DNA from: Pacificimonas pallii
GTDB taxonomy: Bacteria; Pseudomonadota; Alphaproteobacteria; Sphingomonadales; Sphingomonadaceae
NCBI RefSeq assembly: GCF_019204005.1
Contig: NZ_JAGSPA010000001.1
Location: 248,001 to 312,000, forward strand
DNA: 64,000 nucleotides
Direction: 5' to 3'
Both the position numbers and the translations under genes were made by a program. Under the pieces are notes generated by a model, which was not told the origin of the DNA, ran no database searches, and saw nothing but the letters and a program-made list of their open reading frames with translations. Of this stretch, positions 8,716-19,156 are shown piece after piece. How positions within the stretch are numbered: the stretch's first letter is position 1; each line of letters starts with the position of its first letter.

Positions 8716-8843
8716 CCGCCGATCTGCCCGCGGCCCTTTTCCCTTATTGTCCGGCGCGGTGACGGAAAGCGGACGGGCGGCAAATCTCTTTTAAGATTTC
8801 GTGACTAGATCGACCAGGCGGTCGGTTCTTTCGGCCATGCGAC

Positions 8844-11498
8844 ATGGGAAACAGAATGCCGCGCCGCATTGCGCTATTGATTGTCTTGCTGATGTCCTGG
8901 GCCGGGCTCTCGGTGCAGGCAAATGATGCCATCTTCGGCACGCTGCCGGTCAACGGGTATGAAGCCGCAGCCGCAGCCGCGCGCGACGCAATGACCCGCG
9001 ATGAGAAGCTCGCGCTTGATTACGCTCGCAAGGCAGAGGCGGAGGCCTTCCACATCGCCGAGCCGAAAACGCATGAGGCCGCCCTCATCACGTCGCTCTG
9101 GCTGCAAGCCGAGGCGCTGGCGCGCATGAACCGCAACGCCGACGCATCCCCCGTCATCGAGCAGGCGTTGACGCGGATCGAGGCCTTCCGTCCGGGCAGC
9201 AAGCTGCACGGCGATATTCTGCAGACCAGAGCATCGATCGCCAGCGGGAACGAGCAGATAAACCAGGCTTTGGAAGACCTTCATCAGGCACATAACATCT
9301 TCCGCGACCTTGGGGAAAGCCGCGGGCAGGCTATCACACTGCAAAATCTGGGCATGATCTACTGGCGCGCGCGGGACTATGGCCGGGTCCTCAACTATTA
9401 TGCCCAGTCAATCGACGTTTATCCCGATGACCCGGTTCTCACCATGTCGAGCCATAATCATCGTGGCAACGCCCATAAGGAAATGGGTAATTACGCAAAA
9501 GCCGAGACGGCTTACACCAAATCCCTGGCTGTCGCGCGCAGCCTCGACTCCCCGGTGCTTGAGGCAGGGATTCTGGCGAATATTTCGTCGGCGCAGTTCC
9601 TGCAGGGCAGGCTGGACGAGGCCGATGCCACCGCAAATCTGGGCCTGGCACGCGATCTCGACAACGAAGGGGATTCGCGCGCCTTCCTATGGGGCATGAA
9701 GGCACAAATAGCTCACGCACGCGATGATCTGTGGACTGCCCGTATCCTGATCGAACGCACGTTCGAAGGCACCGACCTCAATGAAACGTCATGGCAGTAC
9801 CGGGATTTCCATAACGCCGCGCACAATATCTATGACGCGCTCAATGAGCACGAAAACGCGTATCGCCACCTGAGCGCTTTCGGCCGGCTGGAACAGGCCG
9901 CCATGAAAGCGGCGAGTTCGACCCACGCGGCTCTGCTGGCATCGAAATTCGACGCCGCCAACCAGGAATTGCGGATTTCCAAGCTTCAGGCGGACCAGCT
10001 GCGCAATGACAAGCAGCTGCAGGATTCCAAGAATCGTCTTCAACTGATGACCGTGGGCAGTATTATCGCCGCCGCGGCGGTCCTGCTGATCCTGTCGGCG
10101 CTGTCATACGCGTTTCTGACAGTACGCAGATCGCACGCCGACGTCACCGAAGCGAACGACATGCTGACCCACGCGGCACGGCATGATGCGTTGACGGGAC
10201 TGCCCAATCGCCCTTCGTTCCGAAACCTGCTGCACGCCGCGCTACAGGAACAGGCCGAGGGGAGGGGGAAATGCGCTTTGTTTCTGGTGGATCTCGACCG
10301 CTTCAAGCAGGTCAATGACACGCTCGGCCATGCCGCCGGCGATCACCTATTGTGCGGTGTGGCCATGCGCATTCAGGCAATCACGGGCAATTATGGCCAT
10401 GTCTGCCGTCTCGGCGGCGACGAATTTGCCGTCATCATCACGGCGACGACCGATATCGATGAACTGACCGACCTTGCCGATGGCGTGATCGCCGATATTT
10501 CGCGCCCCTTTGTCCTGCCCGATGGCCGCGCTTCCGTCGGGGCGACAATCGGCGTCGCGATTGGACGCGAACATGGCGACACAGTCGATGCGCTGTCACG
10601 TTCAGCAGATCTTGCCCTATATTCGGCCAAGGATGCCGGCCGCGGGCGCCAGGCCTTCTATCAGCCCGCCATGCGAGAGGCTGCGGATCAGCGCCGCCGC
10701 CTGGAACAGGATTTGAACGAGGCGCTGGCACGCGGCCAGCTATCGGTACTTTATCAGCCGATTGTCAGTTCCAAGACATATGAAGTCGAAGCCTACGAAG
10801 CCCTGCTGCGCTGGAAACATCCCGAACATGGCTTTATCTCACCCGAAATCTTCATCCCCATTGCGGAGGATGCGGGTCTCATCAACCGCATTGGCAATTG
10901 GGTGCTGCGGAGCGCATGCGAAACCGCGATGCAATGGCCAGAGCATGTGAAACTGGCCGTAAACCTGTCATCGCTGCAGGTCGAGTCAGACGGGCTTGCG
11001 GCGACAGTGATCTCGGCGTTGTCGGCAAGTGGGCTACCGGCGGCACGACTGGAACTGGAAGTGACCGAAAGCGTCTTCCTGCGCCATGGCGACAGCACCA
11101 AGAATATGCTGGAGCGGCTGCGTGCCATTGGCGTCGAGCTGGCACTTGACGACTTCGGCACCGGCTATTCTTCACTCGGCTATCTGCACCGTGCGGATTT
11201 CGCGAAGATCAAGATCGACCGGACATTCGTGCGCGCCGCCGTCGATGGCTGGCAGGAGGGCGTCGCCGTTATCGAAGCCATCGTCTCGCTGGCGAACAGT
11301 CTGGGCATGGCGACGACTGCCGAGGGCATTGAAAGCGAATTCGAACGCGATGAAATGGTCCGGCTTGGCTGCACTCAGCTTCAGGGCTACTATTTCGGAC
11401 GGCCCGCGCGTCACGAACGAGCGGTCAGGCAGGCCGATAAGGCAAAGTTCGCCGCCGACACGGAAAATATGAAATACGTCGATACGCGCGCCGCGTAA
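8844..11498 (+). CDS. periplasmic TPR sensor with GGDEF and EAL domains
   Basis: An 884-residue c-di-GMP protein. It has a signal peptide (1-26), a long helical TPR-type region to about 370 (NLGMIYWRARDYGRV, GNAHKEMGNYAKAETAY) that should lie in the periplasm, a short coiled coil, one membrane helix near 401-430, a GGDEF domain from about 447 with an intact RLGGDEF near 522, and an EAL domain from about 650. The EAL catalytic set looks complete: EALLRW, NLSSLQ, TESVF, DDFGTGYSSL, KIDRTF and AEGIE. No RxxD inhibitory site precedes GGDEF. Both synthesis and hydrolysis are therefore possible. It stands alone; the signal sensed by the TPRs is unknown. Confidence 0.95.
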   Translation: MGNRMPRRIALLIVLLMSWAGLSVQANDAIFGTLPVNGYEAAAAAARDAMTRDEKLALDYARKAEAEAFHIAEPKTHEAALITSLWLQAEALARMNRNADASPVIEQALTRIEAFRPGSKLHGDILQTRASIASGNEQINQALEDLHQAHNIFRDLGESRGQAITLQNLGMIYWRARDYGRVLNYYAQSIDVYPDDPVLTMSSHNHRGNAHKEMGNYAKAETAYTKSLAVARSLDSPVLEAGILANISSAQFLQGRLDEADATANLGLARDLDNEGDSRAFLWGMKAQIAHARDDLWTARILIERTFEGTDLNETSWQYRDFHNAAHNIYDALNEHENAYRHLSAFGRLEQAAMKAASSTHAALLASKFDAANQELRISKLQADQLRNDKQLQDSKNRLQLMTVGSIIAAAAVLLILSALSYAFLTVRRSHADVTEANDMLTHAARHDALTGLPNRPSFRNLLHAALQEQAEGRGKCALFLVDLDRFKQVNDTLGHAAGDHLLCGVAMRIQAITGNYGHVCRLGGDEFAVIITATTDIDELTDLADGVIADISRPFVLPDGRASVGATIGVAIGREHGDTVDALSRSADLALYSAKDAGRGRQAFYQPAMREAADQRRRLEQDLNEALARGQLSVLYQPIVSSKTYEVEAYEALLRWKHPEHGFISPEIFIPIAEDAGLINRIGNWVLRSACETAMQWPEHVKLAVNLSSLQVESDGLAATVISALSASGLPAARLELEVTESVFLRHGDSTKNMLERLRAIGVELALDDFGTGYSSLGYLHRADFAKIKIDRTFVRAAVDGWQEGVAVIEAIVSLANSLGMATTAEGIESEFERDEMVRLGCTQLQGYYFGRPARHERAVRQADKAKFAADTENMKYVDTRAA

Positions 11499-11695
11499 TA
11501 TCGCCCCGCATTTTAGCGCTTCTGAATGTAGCGGCGGAAATAGGGACAGGTACCGCCGCGATACCGGACAAAGCCCCCCTCCCGATGCGCAGAGTGGAGA
11601 GGGAATGACAACACTCTGGACGCCGATGCGCGCGCGGGCGTAGACAGGTTTCTGTAAGAGGCCGCATGTCTCGAACAATTCAGGGGGATGACGGG

Positions 11696-12424
11696 ATGAC
11701 CAGCAAAGCAGGGATTTTGAGCCGGATCGTCCTGCCAGCGGCGGTCATCGTGGCGATTGCCATCGCCATCTGCGGCCCGCTGGTCCGCTTCGGCGGCGTA
11801 TCCTTCGGCACGGTTTTCCCCATTCTGGGTTTTGCCACCATGGCAGCCGGCGTGATAACGCTGATCGCACTGATCGCCTTGTATCTGGACTGGCGCGCAA
11901 AGCGAAATCTTGGCCGGTCGGCATTCGCGTTCGTGCTTGCGGCTGTGCCGTTCGCCTTCATGATGTCGCTGGCCATCACCGGCCGCAGTGTGCCGGCCAT
12001 CCACGACATCACCACCGACACCGAGACGCCGCCGGAATTCGCCGCCATCCTGCCGCTGCGCGCCGATGCGCCGAACCCACCGGAATATAATCGCGACTTC
12101 ACCGCGCAGCAGAAGGCGGCCTATCCCGAACTGCAGACGCTGGTTTTGAATAGGCCCTATGACGACGTCTTCGCAGAAGCGCTGGATGCGGTTAAGGACC
12201 GCGGCTGGGATCTTGTGGCCAGCGATCGCGCCGCCGGACGGATCGAAGCGACGGAAACGACAGCGTGGTTCGGATTCAAGGATGATGTCGTCATTCGCGT
12301 CCGCCGCGCAGGCCCGGCGACAACGGAAGTCGACATCCGCTCCAAATCGCGCATGGGCATGAGCGACCTTGGTGCCAATGCCGCGCGGATCCAGGGCCTG
12401 CTTGGCGATATTGCGGACGGCTAA
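11696..12424 (+). CDS. DUF1499 domain membrane protein
   Basis: About 242 residues: a first hydrophobic helix (near 7-30), a second and third (about 42-62 and 75-95), then a soluble C-terminal DUF1499 domain with DDVFAEALDAV, the RGWDLVASD turn, FKDDVVIRV and DIRSKSRMG followed by GANAARI. Function of DUF1499 is unknown. ATG 11696 follows AGGGGGA; ATG 11666 in frame is the alternative. Its C-terminal domain is clearly related to the protein at 13359-13766, and two lipoprotein genes lie between them. About 195 bases before it hold no gene that I can defend. Confidence 0.85.
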   Translation: MTSKAGILSRIVLPAAVIVAIAIAICGPLVRFGGVSFGTVFPILGFATMAAGVITLIALIALYLDWRAKRNLGRSAFAFVLAAVPFAFMMSLAITGRSVPAIHDITTDTETPPEFAAILPLRADAPNPPEYNRDFTAQQKAAYPELQTLVLNRPYDDVFAEALDAVKDRGWDLVASDRAAGRIEATETTAWFGFKDDVVIRVRRAGPATTEVDIRSKSRMGMSDLGANAARIQGLLGDIADG

Positions 12425-12494
12425 CGCGCAGGCGAAATGGCGCTGGTCCATCAAAACATGCCATTACGAAAATCAAAGAACAGGGATTTCCAAC

Positions 12495-12911
12495 ATGTAC
12501 CGCACGATCTCAATCGCCGCACTTGTCATGGCCATGCCGGTCCTTCTCACTGCCTGTGCCACGACATCTTCCGTCACGCAGGCGCCGGCGACGCAGGGGA
12601 CAAGCCGTGTCTTTGACGGCAATTACGACACGGTGAAGGCTGCCGCCCTTCAGGCTGTGGAGCGTATGAACGTCAATGTGAAGGGGACGGACGAAAACGC
12701 CGAGCGCTTCCAGATTGAATTCACCAAGAAAGTGTCGGCATTCAGCTGGGGCGAAGTCGGCGTGGTGAACGTCCTTCCAGGCACCGGTGATCGGACGACG
12801 GTTGTGGTCAATTCCGCAAAACGGTCGACCATGCAGATCACCGGCACCGCGGAAAGCGAATTCGCCGAAGAAATATTCAAGAACGTCGAAGAGAGCCTTG
12901 CGGCGCTGTAA
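12495..12911 (+). CDS. small lipoprotein of unknown function
   Basis: 138 residues with a lipoprotein signal peptide ending in LLTAC (Cys21). The mature part has an alpha/beta pattern, VFDGNYDTVKAAALQAVERM, then NAERFQIEF, SFSWGEV-like strand and TTVVVNSAKRSTM, which by eye follows the same order of strands and helices as DUF1499 (helix, strand, strand, then a basic SK/SR strand). It may be a distant member. It would be anchored in the periplasm. The next lipoprotein starts inside its last codons. Function unknown. Confidence 0.75.
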   Translation: MYRTISIAALVMAMPVLLTACATTSSVTQAPATQGTSRVFDGNYDTVKAAALQAVERMNVNVKGTDENAERFQIEFTKKVSAFSWGEVGVVNVLPGTGDRTTVVVNSAKRSTMQITGTAESEFAEEIFKNVEESLAAL

Positions 12912-13365
12912 GGTCCATAGGCTCGCCCTGATGGCGGTGGCTGCGGGCATGCTGATTCCCGCATGCGCGCCCTTGCGGTCGGAGCCCCTGATTGTCGGCA
13001 GCGATTCCCGCTATGGCCGCGTGATCGAGGCAGAGCGTACGGAGATAAAAAGCGGCGAATCGCGCGCTGAAAGGTCGGCGATGGCGGCACTGTCGCTGAA
13101 TCCGGTCGTTGCCGCGGTGGCCATGCTTGGCGTCGAGGATGATTTCGGACGCGCGCACATCAATGACTATAAGGTGCTCTTGACGACCGGCACGCAGATC
13201 GAGACGCGCAGCCGCTACATCGTCAAGGTGGGCGAATGCGTGATGATCCGGTCCGCTGGCGAGGGCCGCTCGATTATCATCCGCCAGCCGGGCGATAGCT
13301 GCCTGCCTGCCGCGATCTCCGGCTCCACGCCGAAACCCTGGCATACCGGGGACAACCCATGCTGA
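12898..13365 (+). CDS. small lipoprotein, TTG start
   Basis: A 155-residue predicted lipoprotein. Starting at TTG 12898 gives a near-perfect signal: MRRCKVHR, a hydrophobic core, then LIPAC with Cys23. The first ATG (12931) would leave a signal without its basic N-terminus, so I chose the TTG, which follows GAAGAGAG and overlaps the previous gene by 14 bases. The mature part contains VGSDSRYGRV and ends with an IETRSRYIVKVGECVMIRS beta-rich segment resembling the outer-membrane glycine-zipper/SlyB-type tail only loosely. It overlaps the next start by seven bases. Function unknown. Confidence 0.65.
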   Translation: MRRCKVHRLALMAVAAGMLIPACAPLRSEPLIVGSDSRYGRVIEAERTEIKSGESRAERSAMAALSLNPVVAAVAMLGVEDDFGRAHINDYKVLLTTGTQIETRSRYIVKVGECVMIRSAGEGRSIIIRQPGDSCLPAAISGSTPKPWHTGDNPC

Positions 13366-13766
13366 ACGACATCACCACCGACCTTGCCAACCCGCCGCGC
13401 TTCGAATTGACCGGCGATGGACCGCCGGATTTCGATAGCGCCACGATCGGTGAACATGTCAGTAAATATGGCAATCTGGAACCCATCATTCTGGCTGAGG
13501 ACATGCCCGCGGCCTTTCGCCGTGTCCGGAACGAGGTTGAAGCGCGGCGCTGGAAACTCGTCGCCGCAGATGAACAGCGCGGACAATTGGAGGCAATCGC
13601 CGTCACGCGCCTGCTGCGCTTCAAGGACGACATCGTCATCCGCCTGACGGCGGAGGATACAGGAACGCGCATCGACCTGCGCTCGAAATCCCGCGTGGGG
13701 CGTGACGATTTCGGTGCCAATGCCAAAAGGATCGGTGCGTTTCTGAATGCGCTCAAACGCGGCTAG
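13359..13766 (+). CDS. DUF1499 domain protein, soluble
   Basis: 135 residues forming a bare DUF1499 domain without signal peptide or membrane helix: DITTDLANPPRF at the N-terminus, then AFRRVRNEVE, KLVAADEQRGQLEA, FKDDIVIRL, DLRSKSRVG and GANAKRI. Each element has a counterpart in the C-terminal half of the protein at 11696-12424, so the two are paralogues flanking two lipoproteins. ATG 13359 overlaps the preceding stop. Cellular location is unclear, since the membrane-linked paralogue may hold the domain on the periplasmic side while this one has no export signal. Function unknown. Confidence 0.85.
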   Translation: MLNDITTDLANPPRFELTGDGPPDFDSATIGEHVSKYGNLEPIILAEDMPAAFRRVRNEVEARRWKLVAADEQRGQLEAIAVTRLLRFKDDIVIRLTAEDTGTRIDLRSKSRVGRDDFGANAKRIGAFLNALKRG

Positions 13767-13781
13767 CGCACGGGCGGGGTA

Positions 13782-15422
13782 CTAGCCGCCGCCCGGTGCC
13801 CTGTTCGGGCGGTGATGTCCATGCGGCGGTGCGGGCGCGGCGCGCGGGGCTTTCGACCAGTCGATCCGGTAAAGATCGAAGCGGCGATCGCTGAGGTTTC
13901 TGACAGTGCCCTCCGCCCGTGCCCAGGTCAGGTCGTCCAGATTGACGTCGGCGATGGTCAGCGTTTCGATATTCTCGCTGGCTTCCGCCGCGATACCATC
14001 GCGCGCGAAGGGAAAATCGCATGGTGTCAGGATGCAGGACTGCGCATACTGGATGTCCATATTGTCGACACCGGGCAGATTGCCGACATTACCGCTCAGA
14101 ACCACGAAGCACTGGTTTTCAATGGCGCGCGCCTGCGAGCAGTAGCGGACCCGCATATAGCCCTGGCGGCTGTCGGTGCAGAAGGGCGTGAAGATGATCT
14201 GTGCGCCCTCGTCCACCAGCCGCCGGGCAAGCTCGGGAAACTCGCTGTCATAACAGATGAGGACGCCAATGGGACCGCAGTCGGTCTGGATGACACCGAC
14301 ATCGTCGCCGCCCTTGATATTCCACCAATAGGCCTCGTCCGGCGTCGGGTGGATCTTTTCCTGCGCATGCACACTGCCGTCGCGCAGGCAGACATAAGCG
14401 ACATTCTGAATGTCTCTGTCCGGCGTACGCGTCGGATGCGACCCGCCGATAATGTTGACATTATAAGCAAGCGCCAGCGTTGAAAGCGCCTCGACAAGCG
14501 GCTCGGTATGTTCCGACAAGCGGTCGATCGCCTGCATCGGCGTCAGCTTTTTCGTTTCATAGCTGAGGAGAGACAGGGTGAAGAGTTCGGGGAAGACCAC
14601 GAAATCGGAATCATAGTCGGCCGCGACATCGACGAAATACTCGACATTGGCGATGAACTCTTCGAACGTCTTCACTGTACGGGCCTGTAGCTGGACAGTG
14701 GCCAGCCGCACGCCCCGCACGCCGCGCTGCACGCGGAATTCCCTCTGCTCGTCCGGATCTATATAGGGATTGCGCCAGACCATGTGCACGGCATGCCCGC
14801 CCGATGGTTCGTCCTCGGGCAGATAGTTTTCCAGAACGCCGATGGCCTGGAAGCCGTTCTTCATCTGGAAACCGAGCGTCGTGTCGCGCAGCTTCCCCTC
14901 GGCGACGCCTTCGACATAATCCTGCGGCGTCTCCACCCTGTCCTTGCGTCGGCGGTGCGCGCGGGCATAGCCGGGCATACGGCCGCCAAAGACAACGCCT
15001 TTCAGCTCCAGCCGCTCCACCAGTCCGCGCCGCGCCTCGTAAAGCCGCCGCCCGATCCTGAGGCCGCGCTGCTTCTGGGAGACCACCATTTCGATGCCGT
15101 AAAGCCAGTCGCCGGTCGGATCGTGACGGCTGCCATATCCATTGCCGGAAATCGCCTCCCAGTCATGCGGCGCCAGCGCGACCGCTTCATCGATGCGGGA
15201 GGAGGCGCAATATCCGGCAACCTCGCCGTCCATGATGACGACGAATTGCCCGTCTGGAAAATTGTTGATCTGCCCACGGATCATGCTGGGCGTGTAATTT
15301 TCCACGCCCACATAAACTTCCCCGATCAGCCGCACGATTTGCGGAACATCGGCCGGGACAGCATTACGAACTTCGAGTTTTGCGGGGGTATTGCGGGGCA
15401 TACGCAAACCATAGCGCGGCAT
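13782..15422 (-). CDS. GNAT acetyltransferase / carbon-nitrogen hydrolase fusion
   Basis: About 546 residues with two enzyme domains. The first (about 15-220) is GNAT-like, with VRNAVPADVPQIVRLI and a coenzyme-A-binding region around RGLRIGRRLY. The second (about 240-530) is a nitrilase-superfamily amidase with the E-K-C triad visible: VVFPELF, QEKIHPTPDE and LICYDSEF (Cys about 390). The proline-rich tail ends APPHGHHRPN. Such fusions are a conserved family; the substrate is not known. ATG 15422 is the longest AUG start and ATG 15401 is nearly as good; neither has a ribosome site. It is convergent with the DUF1499 gene. Confidence 0.9.
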   Translation of the reverse strand: MPRYGLRMPRNTPAKLEVRNAVPADVPQIVRLIGEVYVGVENYTPSMIRGQINNFPDGQFVVIMDGEVAGYCASSRIDEAVALAPHDWEAISGNGYGSRHDPTGDWLYGIEMVVSQKQRGLRIGRRLYEARRGLVERLELKGVVFGGRMPGYARAHRRRKDRVETPQDYVEGVAEGKLRDTTLGFQMKNGFQAIGVLENYLPEDEPSGGHAVHMVWRNPYIDPDEQREFRVQRGVRGVRLATVQLQARTVKTFEEFIANVEYFVDVAADYDSDFVVFPELFTLSLLSYETKKLTPMQAIDRLSEHTEPLVEALSTLALAYNVNIIGGSHPTRTPDRDIQNVAYVCLRDGSVHAQEKIHPTPDEAYWWNIKGGDDVGVIQTDCGPIGVLICYDSEFPELARRLVDEGAQIIFTPFCTDSRQGYMRVRYCSQARAIENQCFVVLSGNVGNLPGVDNMDIQYAQSCILTPCDFPFARDGIAAEASENIETLTIADVNLDDLTWARAEGTVRNLSDRRFDLYRIDWSKAPRAAPAPPHGHHRPNRAPGGG

Positions 15423-15532
15423 CAATGGCAGCGCGAGTGGTTACGCTGCCGCTGATGCCACAAGGGTCATTCGCAACGCACCAATTTCGTCAGCCACGCC
15501 AAGTCGCGAGATAGACCGGCACGCCGGTAGCA

Positions 15533-16321
15533 TTAATGTTCCCTCATTCCGGCGAAGCGGGCCAGGGCGCTGGCATAAGCAGGCGCACCGCGGCGGTCGC
15601 CCTCTCCCTGCACAAGCTGCGTCACGGCGTGGACAAGGCGGTCGATATTGGTCCTGGACAATGCCCCGAGCTGTTCGACGTAAACGCCGATGGTAAAAAC
15701 GATCGCGCCGGTTTCCGGCATGCGGCGCAGCGTTTGCCGTTCGGAGCGCACAAAAAGTGTCTCGCCTGCGTTATCGGGGGTCACATGCGCAAAGGCGATC
15801 TCCGGCGGGGGCGCAACCCAGCGGCGCGCGCGGGTCGCGGCGATGAACCAGTTGCAGCGGCCATAGATCGCGCCCGGCTTGAGCTTGGCCATGAAATGAT
15901 CGACCCCGCTGGCGAGTTGATCTTCGTAGCCCTGGATCGGCGCATGCAGCGCGCGCAGCGGCAAGCCCATTTTGTCGGCCGGGGTCCAGTCGGACGGCCA
16001 GGCCACCGCTGTGCCGACGAGGCGGTATTGATCCTCGCCTTCGCGCAAGGTGAGGAGGCACATATCCTCGTGGTGCGCCCGCGCCGCTTCCGGGAGGCCG
16101 CCCGAAAGGCCGAGCATCGCGGCAAGTTCTGCCCCGGAAGCATCGCCGTCGGGCAACAATTGCACGCCTTGCGGATAGGCCGCGAAACCCTCGGCCCGCG
16201 CGGCCAGGTCGGGCCCGGGTTGCAGCCATTCGCTCTCGCCCAGCTTGGCCAGCCCCATCCTGAGCTGCCCTCCCCCGCGCGCCTTGGGCAGAAGCGCATC
16301 GACGGAAAAGCCAAGCGTCAC
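15533..16321 (-). CDS. DUF3445 haem-dependent oxidative N-demethylase family protein
   Basis: A 262-residue protein of the DUF3445 family, whose characterised members are haem-dependent oxidative N-demethylases. Recognisable segments are HEDMCLLTL, the tryptophan-rich VAWPSDWTP, IYGRCNWFIA, and the C-terminal VRSERQTLRRMPETGAIVFTI with its conserved RSERQTL. There is no signal peptide. Ferredoxin and reductase partners seen with some members are not adjacent. It follows a possible 38-residue ORF by four bases and may share a transcript with the mutase and small membrane protein upstream. The substrate is unknown. Confidence 0.85.
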   Translation of the reverse strand: MTLGFSVDALLPKARGGGQLRMGLAKLGESEWLQPGPDLAARAEGFAAYPQGVQLLPDGDASGAELAAMLGLSGGLPEAARAHHEDMCLLTLREGEDQYRLVGTAVAWPSDWTPADKMGLPLRALHAPIQGYEDQLASGVDHFMAKLKPGAIYGRCNWFIAATRARRWVAPPPEIAFAHVTPDNAGETLFVRSERQTLRRMPETGAIVFTIGVYVEQLGALSRTNIDRLVHAVTQLVQGEGDRRGAPAYASALARFAGMREH

Positions 16322-16325
16322 AAGC

Positions 16326-16442
16326 CTATCCCGTCACCCCCGCCAGCGGAGTCAAGCCGAGCTTGGCGAACAGCGCCGCGATGTTCTCACGGATCCCATT
16401 GATGTGGATCGCAAGCATCATCTCCATCTCAATCGAGCCCAT
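16326..16442 (-). CDS. possible 38-residue ORF between the membrane protein and DUF3445 genes
   Basis: An ATG at 16442 opens a 38-codon frame that overlaps the end of the small membrane gene and stops four bases before the DUF3445 start, filling that gap exactly. The product would begin MGSIEMEMM and end AKLGLTPLAGVTG, a mildly amphipathic helix. No ribosome site is clear and no family is recognised. It may be a real small protein, a remnant, or chance. Confidence 0.3.
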   Translation of the reverse strand: MGSIEMEMMLAIHINGIRENIAALFAKLGLTPLAGVTG

Positions 16443-16778
16443 TAATCCAGTGAGATAAAAAGAAACCGGTACCCAGCGCGAGTAACCACATACATGCGCC
16501 CCGCGACCAGTGGACCCACCGGTCCAGCGCCATGCCCTTCGCCCGGAGTTTCACGATGCGGTCGGCAGCGACGATGGCGATGAACGCAGCGGCCGCTACC
16601 ACGATGATGACGAGCCCTATCTTTCTTCTTGTTAACCCAGCTTCAGGCCCTGCTAGCGAAAGCACCGCACCAAGAATCAGCAGTGCAATCGTCGCCAGAT
16701 ACTTCAGAAAATCATAAAGAAGCAGATCCGGATCCCGCTCGTCCACCTTCAAGCCCACCGTCTCTTCTGCATCGTTCA

Positions 16779-16779
<1 letters not shown>
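16429..16779 (-). CDS. small membrane protein of unknown function
   Basis: 116 residues starting MNDAEETVG at ATG 16779. After an acidic N-terminal stretch (to about 20) there are three hydrophobic helices (about 23-42, 53-71 and 92-112), with basic KLRAKGMALDRW between the second and third. The start shares its first base with the stop of the mutase gene (TGATG), so it is translationally coupled to it. The conserved pairing with methylmalonyl-CoA mutase, if real, is not known to me, and no function can be given. Confidence 0.7.
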
Positions 16780-18914
<2,135 letters not shown>

Positions 18915-19156
18915 GCTGTCTCCTTTGCGGGCGCTTAAAGCGAAAAATCGCGGCGACTGCCACCCCGCTGCGCGCACCCTTCGCCGGTTTCGATTGATCA
19001 ATGACCCCGGTACGGGCGCAGGTCGCGTTCGCCGAAAGTTTCGGTCTTGCCTACGCACCGGTTCGGCATAAGGCTGTCTGAACAAATAGATCGGCGCGAA
19101 TAGGACGGGTCTGAATCGCGCTTTCGCGCGTTCGCGGCATGGTTGGATAAGAATAA

